From Indioceanicola profundi (lineage in GTDB: Bacteria > Pseudomonadota > Alphaproteobacteria > Azospirillales > Azospirillaceae), in NCBI RefSeq assembly GCF_003568845.1, contig NZ_CP030126.1:2959501-3023500 (forward strand): 64,000 nucleotides of DNA, read 5' to 3'. The number at the start of each line of letters is the position of its first letter. Position 1 is the first letter of the stretch. The notes beneath the pieces are model-generated. The model worked only from the letters and a program-made list of their open reading frames with translations. It was not told where the DNA came from and searched no databases. This document shows positions 60,395-64,000 of the stretch, one piece after another. The position numbers were made by a program, and so were the translations under genes.

Positions 60395-63106
60395 ATGGAC
60401 AGCCTGAACCCTGCGCCGAAGACGGAGCCCGCCCCCTGGCATGCCCTGCACCGGGACGATGTCTACCGCCAGCTCGACAGCGGACCGGAGGGGCTGCATC
60501 CGGAGGAGGCGGCCCGGAGGCTGGAACGGCACGGGCCGAACCGGCTGACTCCGCCGGCCCCTGTCTCGTCCCTGCGGCGCTTCCTGCGCCAGTTCGCCAG
60601 CGCGCTGATCCTGATCCTGGTGGCGGCGGCCGTGGTGATGGCGATGCTGGGCGACTGGGTGGATGCGGCGGTGGTGGCGGGCGTCGTCCTGATCAACGCC
60701 GCCATCGGCTTCATCCAGGAGGGCAAGGCGGAGAAGGCCATGGAGGCCATCCGCAACATGCTGAGCCCCCAGGCCAGCGTGGTGCGCCAGGGCGCGCGCC
60801 AGCCCATCCCGGCGGAGCATCTCGTACCCGGCGACGTGGTCCACCTCGCCTCCGGCGACAAGGTGCCGGCCGACCTGCGGGTGGTGGAGGCGCGTGGGCT
60901 CCAGGTGCAGGAGGCGGCCCTGACCGGCGAGAGCCTGCCTGTGGGCAAGCACACCGACCCGGTGGCGGAGGATGCCGCTCTGGGCGACCGCCGCTCCAGC
61001 CTCTATTCCGGCACGCTGGTGGCGCGGGGACAGGCGGTCGGGGTGGTGGTGGCCACGGGCGACGCCACGGAGATCGGCCGCATCGGCGCGCTGCTGGCAC
61101 GGACGGAGCAGGGCGAGACGCCGCTGATGGCCCAGCTCGGCGCGTTCGGGCGCTGGCTGACCGCCGCGATCCTGGGACTGGGGGCCGCGACCTTCGCGGT
61201 CGGGGTGCTGTTCCGCGGCTATACGGCGGAGGAGATGTTCGGGGCCGCCGTCGGGCTGGCCATCGCCGCGATCCCGGAAGGGCTGCCCGCCATCATGACC
61301 ATCACGCTGGCCATCGGCGTCACCCGCATGGCCCGGCGCAAGGCCATCATCCGCCGCCTGCCGGCGGTGGAGACGCTGGGGGCGGTCAGCGTGATCTGCA
61401 CCGACAAGACCGGCACCCTGACCCGCAACGAGATGACCGTCCGCTCCGCCCGGACGGCCGTGAAGAGCTATGCGGTGGAGGGCACCGGCTATGCCCCGAC
61501 GGGTGCGGTGCTGGATGGCGGCGGCACAGCCATCGACGACCCGCTGCTGACCGAACTCGCCCGCGCCGTCCTGCTGTGCAACGACGCCCGCATCTTCCAG
61601 GGGGATGATGGCTGGGGCGTGGAGGGCGACCCGGTGGACGGGGCCATGCTGGCCTTCGCCGGGAAGCTGGGCATGGAGCGGCGGCCCGTCCTGGCGGCCT
61701 ATCCCCAGCTCGATGCCGTCCCGTTCGAGAGCGACCGGGCCTATATGGCGACGCTGAACGGTACGCCCGACGGCCATTCCGTGGCCTATGTGAAGGGCGC
61801 GCCGGAAGCGTTGCTGCGGCGCTGCGCGGCCGAGATGCACGCCGACGGCCCCCGTCCGCTGGACCGGCAGCGCTGGCTGGACGCCGTGCATGGGGAGGCG
61901 GCGGAGGGACGGCGGCTGATCGCCGTGGCCTGCAAGCTCATGCATGACGCCGCAGGGCTGGACCCGGCGGAGCTGGATGAGGGGCTGGTCCTCCTGGGGC
62001 TGGTCGGGCTGATCGATCCCCCGCGGGAGGAGGCGGTGCTGGCCGTGGCCCGGTGCCGGGAGGCCGGCATCGAGGTGAAGATGATCACCGGCGATCACGG
62101 CGCCACCGCCAAAGCCATCGGGGAGGCGGTCGGGCTGACCGGCGGGGTGGTGACGGGGCCGGAGCTGGACCGGATGGACGATGCCGCCCTGGCCCGTGCG
62201 GCGGAGGAGAACGCCGTCTTCGCCCGCGCCACGCCGGAACACAAGATCAAGCTGGTGGAGGCGCTGCGCCGGGGCGGGCGCATCATCGCCATGACCGGCG
62301 ACGGGGTGAACGACGCCCCGGCCCTGAAGCGGGCGGATGTCGGCGTCGCCATGGGGGCGAAGGGCACGGAGGCCGCGAAGGAGGCATCCGACATGGTTCT
62401 GGCCGACGACAATTTCGCCACCATCGTCCATGCGGTGGAGGAAGGCCGCACCGTCTATGACAATCTGCGCAAGGCCCTGATTTACATTCTGCCCACCAGC
62501 TTCGGACAGGCGGGGGTGATCGTGTTGGCGGTGCTGCTGGGCACCATGATGCCGATCACGCCCACCCAGATTCTGTGGGTCAACATGGTGACGGCGGTGA
62601 CCCTGTCCATCAGCCTGGCCTTCGACCCGGCCGAGGCCGACCTGATGCGCCGCCCGCCCCGCCTGCCCGGCACGCCGCTGCTGACCCCGTTCCTGGTCTG
62701 GCGGGTGCTGTTCGTCTCCGGCCTGATGGTGGCCGGGGCGGCCTTCATCTTCGCCCGCGCCATGGATGACGGCCGGGCGGTGGAGGAAGCGCGGACCCTG
62801 GTGGTGAACGCCATTGTCCTGTTCGAGGTGGCCTATCTGTTCAACTGCCGCGCCCTTTACGGCAGCGCGCTGCGTATGGGCGTGCTGTTGGGCAACCGGC
62901 TGGCGCTCCAGGCCGCGGCGGGGATCATCGTGCTGCAACTGGCTTTCACCTACGCCCCGCCCCTCCAGACCCTGTTCGACACGGTGCCGGCCCGGCCCCT
63001 GGACTGGCTGTGGCTGGCCGGGCTGGCATTGCTGCTGTTCCTGGTGGTGGAGGGCGAGAAGCGGCTGTTGAGCGGTGCTGCCCGCCGGGCACGGACCGGA
63101 GGGTGA
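60395..63106 (+). CDS. cation-transporting P-type ATPase (type II-like)
   Basis: 903 residues from ATG 60395, with GGAG about 10 bases upstream; an upstream extension to 60329 adds 22 residues. N-terminal cation-ATPase domain, actuator loop (LTGESLPVG), PEGLP in helix M4 (IAAIPEGLPAIM), phosphorylation site D337 (DKTGTLT), and hinge TGDGVNDAPALKRADVG. It belongs to the SERCA/PMCA-like group. In M6, WVNMVTAVTLSISLAF lacks the aspartate that in SERCA follows NLVT; the ion may not be Ca2+. Substrate is left open. Confidence 0.92.
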   Translation: MDSLNPAPKTEPAPWHALHRDDVYRQLDSGPEGLHPEEAARRLERHGPNRLTPPAPVSSLRRFLRQFASALILILVAAAVVMAMLGDWVDAAVVAGVVLINAAIGFIQEGKAEKAMEAIRNMLSPQASVVRQGARQPIPAEHLVPGDVVHLASGDKVPADLRVVEARGLQVQEAALTGESLPVGKHTDPVAEDAALGDRRSSLYSGTLVARGQAVGVVVATGDATEIGRIGALLARTEQGETPLMAQLGAFGRWLTAAILGLGAATFAVGVLFRGYTAEEMFGAAVGLAIAAIPEGLPAIMTITLAIGVTRMARRKAIIRRLPAVETLGAVSVICTDKTGTLTRNEMTVRSARTAVKSYAVEGTGYAPTGAVLDGGGTAIDDPLLTELARAVLLCNDARIFQGDDGWGVEGDPVDGAMLAFAGKLGMERRPVLAAYPQLDAVPFESDRAYMATLNGTPDGHSVAYVKGAPEALLRRCAAEMHADGPRPLDRQRWLDAVHGEAAEGRRLIAVACKLMHDAAGLDPAELDEGLVLLGLVGLIDPPREEAVLAVARCREAGIEVKMITGDHGATAKAIGEAVGLTGGVVTGPELDRMDDAALARAAEENAVFARATPEHKIKLVEALRRGGRIIAMTGDGVNDAPALKRADVGVAMGAKGTEAAKEASDMVLADDNFATIVHAVEEGRTVYDNLRKALIYILPTSFGQAGVIVLAVLLGTMMPITPTQILWVNMVTAVTLSISLAFDPAEADLMRRPPRLPGTPLLTPFLVWRVLFVSGLMVAGAAFIFARAMDDGRAVEEARTLVVNAIVLFEVAYLFNCRALYGSALRMGVLLGNRLALQAAAGIIVLQLAFTYAPPLQTLFDTVPARPLDWLWLAGLALLLFLVVEGEKRLLSGAARRARTGG

Positions 63107-63156
63107 GTCCAGCCCGGACCTACTACCCCTTCTTTGCGGACCGGCCCGCGGAACAG

Positions 63157-63654
63157 ATGAGGCGGCATCCACGTTCGTTCGGCATGCCGAACCCAGCTTA
63201 TTTCCGCATGCGTGCGATCCTGCTGGGGCTTCTGTGCTGCCTGATCGCAGCGTGTTCCAGCAGTAGCCCCGGCCCGACCCCTGCCAGCCTGACCGCTGCC
63301 CGAACCGCCCAGGAAAGCCTGGACCGGGTCAGGGCCGCTCAGATCGCCGGCCCGCAACTGACCCATCTCGACCGGCTGGTCGCCATGGCCGATGTGGCCT
63401 GGGAACGTGGGGAACGGCGGCAGGCCCAATTCTATGCGGAAGAGGCGCTGGCGACCCTGCGCCTGGTGGAAGCCATGTTCGCCGCCGACGCGGCGCGGGT
63501 GGAGCGGGACACGGTGCATTCCACCATCGTCCGCCTGCGCGAAGAGGTGGGGCTTGGACGGCCCCAGCCGCCGACGCCGGCGATCCAACAGCCTGCGGCC
63601 CAGCCCCCCGTACAGCCCCCATCCCGCGGCTCGGCCGGAGGAGTGCAGCCATGA
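63157..63654 (+). CDS. DUF4398-like lipoprotein
   Basis: 165 residues from ATG 63157; ATGs at 63184 and 63208 are possible. A lipoprotein signal (LLGLLCCLIAACSSS) is followed by a helical pair (AARTAQESLDRVRAAQIAGP; GERRQAQFYAEEALATLRL) like the DUF4398 domain found with OmpA-like cell-envelope lipoproteins. The tail is Pro/Gln-rich. Its stop overlaps the next start by ATGA, giving an operon with the lipoprotein that runs out of the window. Confidence 0.78.
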   Translation: MRRHPRSFGMPNPAYFRMRAILLGLLCCLIAACSSSSPGPTPASLTAARTAQESLDRVRAAQIAGPQLTHLDRLVAMADVAWERGERRQAQFYAEEALATLRLVEAMFAADAARVERDTVHSTIVRLREEVGLGRPQPPTPAIQQPAAQPPVQPPSRGSAGGVQP

Positions 63655-64000
63655 TCCGCCTGTTCCCGGACCATTCCGCCCGTCACAAGCCCTTTCTGGC
63701 CGTCGGGTTCGCCGCGGCGCTGCTGGTTACCGCCTGTTCCTCGAAACCGGACAGCTATCAGCCCCTGAACGATCTGCGTGCGGAGGTGCAGAAGCTCCGC
63801 CAGACCAACCTGCCGTCCCTGGCTCCCACGAGCTTCGCGGAGGTGGAGGTGGCCCTGTCCCGGGCGGAGGGCGCACTGGGCGATGTGGAGATCGAGGAAC
63901 TCCGCCATCTCACCGCCCTGGCGGAGATCCGCCTCGCCACCGCCCGCGCGGAGGGGCAGACGGCCGCGTCGCGGGCGGAGCGCGACCAGTTGCTGGAGGA
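63651..64000 (+). CDS. lipoprotein with coiled-coil region (partial, cut by window end)
   Basis: The first 116 codons only. Lipobox LLVTAC (C29), then a helical, coiled-coil-prone stretch (PLNDLRAEVQKLRQTNLPSL, VEVALSRAEGALGDVEIEEL, RAEGQTAASRAERDQLLEE). In this gene order a DUF4398/OmpA-type outer-membrane lipoprotein is typical, and the OmpA domain would lie beyond the window (inference). ATGA overlap with the upstream lipoprotein gene. Confidence 0.75.
   Translation, partial: MIRLFPDHSARHKPFLAVGFAAALLVTACSSKPDSYQPLNDLRAEVQKLRQTNLPSLAPTSFAEVEVALSRAEGALGDVEIEELRHLTALAEIRLATARAEGQTAASRAERDQLLE

Noticed and set aside
60326-63172. A very long minus-strand open frame opposite the P-type ATPase, and similar long frames opposite glnD, patatin and addB
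   Set aside because: GC-rich codons leave few stops on the other strand. These frames are repetitive in Arg, Gly, His and Pro and show no domain, while the plus-strand genes are clear.

Overview
The window is about 64 kb of GC-rich DNA from an alphaproteobacterial chromosome, most likely Rhodospirillales/Azospirillales. The clues are gene content and style: a MucR-type regulator, olsBA ornithine-lipid genes, an alphaproteobacterial-type AddB, the TauE/TIGR02186/UspA trio, a phasin with a PhaR-like operator, a SAM-II riboswitch in front of metZ, SecB, and a caa3-type oxidase cluster with a fused subunit I/III. I found no rRNA, tRNA, CRISPR array, transposase, integrase or prophage. Most genes are ordinary chromosomal genes, with a few acquired inserts and several families of palindromic repeats.

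Left part (1-13.6 kb): the end of an alpha/beta hydrolase; inorganic pyrophosphatase with a strong terminator; a membrane-anchored AraC regulator; a CPBP protease; a large ADP-forming acyl-CoA synthetase/GNAT fusion; an XRE-PAS regulator, an HD hydrolase and a YjaB-like acetyltransferase; olsBA; mucR divergent from a TusA-like gene; rimI-tsaB, where tsaB carries an apparent 1-base frameshift at its 3' end; a VanX-type dipeptidase; and an Ada-like methyltransferase.

Middle part (13.9-42.8 kb): a patatin-like protein whose 3' end runs into an AT-rich island with one four-helix membrane protein; DUF2244, nth, a hybrid histidine kinase and recX; two tandem ABC-2 permeases with no ATPase; addB without addA; an MscS channel; and a sulfite-oxidase-like enzyme. 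Then comes a glnD - murJ - trpS order interrupted by two inserts: a lipoprotein/coiled-coil pair, and a coiled-coil gene plus a PIN/RHH toxin-antitoxin pair. pcp, secB, riboswitch-controlled metZ and a phasin follow.

The roughly 1 kb between the phasin and uspA (42746-43774) has no gene. It holds two tandem copies of a roughly 420-bp repeat cassette built from nested inverted repeats. One 66-bp core lies in opposite orientation in the two copies although its flanks are collinear. A REP-like hairpin ends each cassette and recurs at 8.2 kb with compensatory base changes. This is the most unusual structure in the window.

Right part (43.8-64 kb): uspA/TIGR02186/TauE; a minus-strand caa3 oxidase operon (small secreted proteins, diheme and monoheme cytochromes c, subunit II-cytochrome c, fused subunit I/III, a small membrane protein, CtaG and a dienelactone-hydrolase-like protein). 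In subunit I the usual K-pathway lysine appears to be glutamine. After that come a lysine 2,3-aminomutase-like enzyme, an LpoA-like lipoprotein divergent from rsmI-yraN with overlapping start codons, a 56-residue small gene, rho with an intrinsic terminator, a P-type cation ATPase, and two linked lipoprotein genes cut by the window edge.
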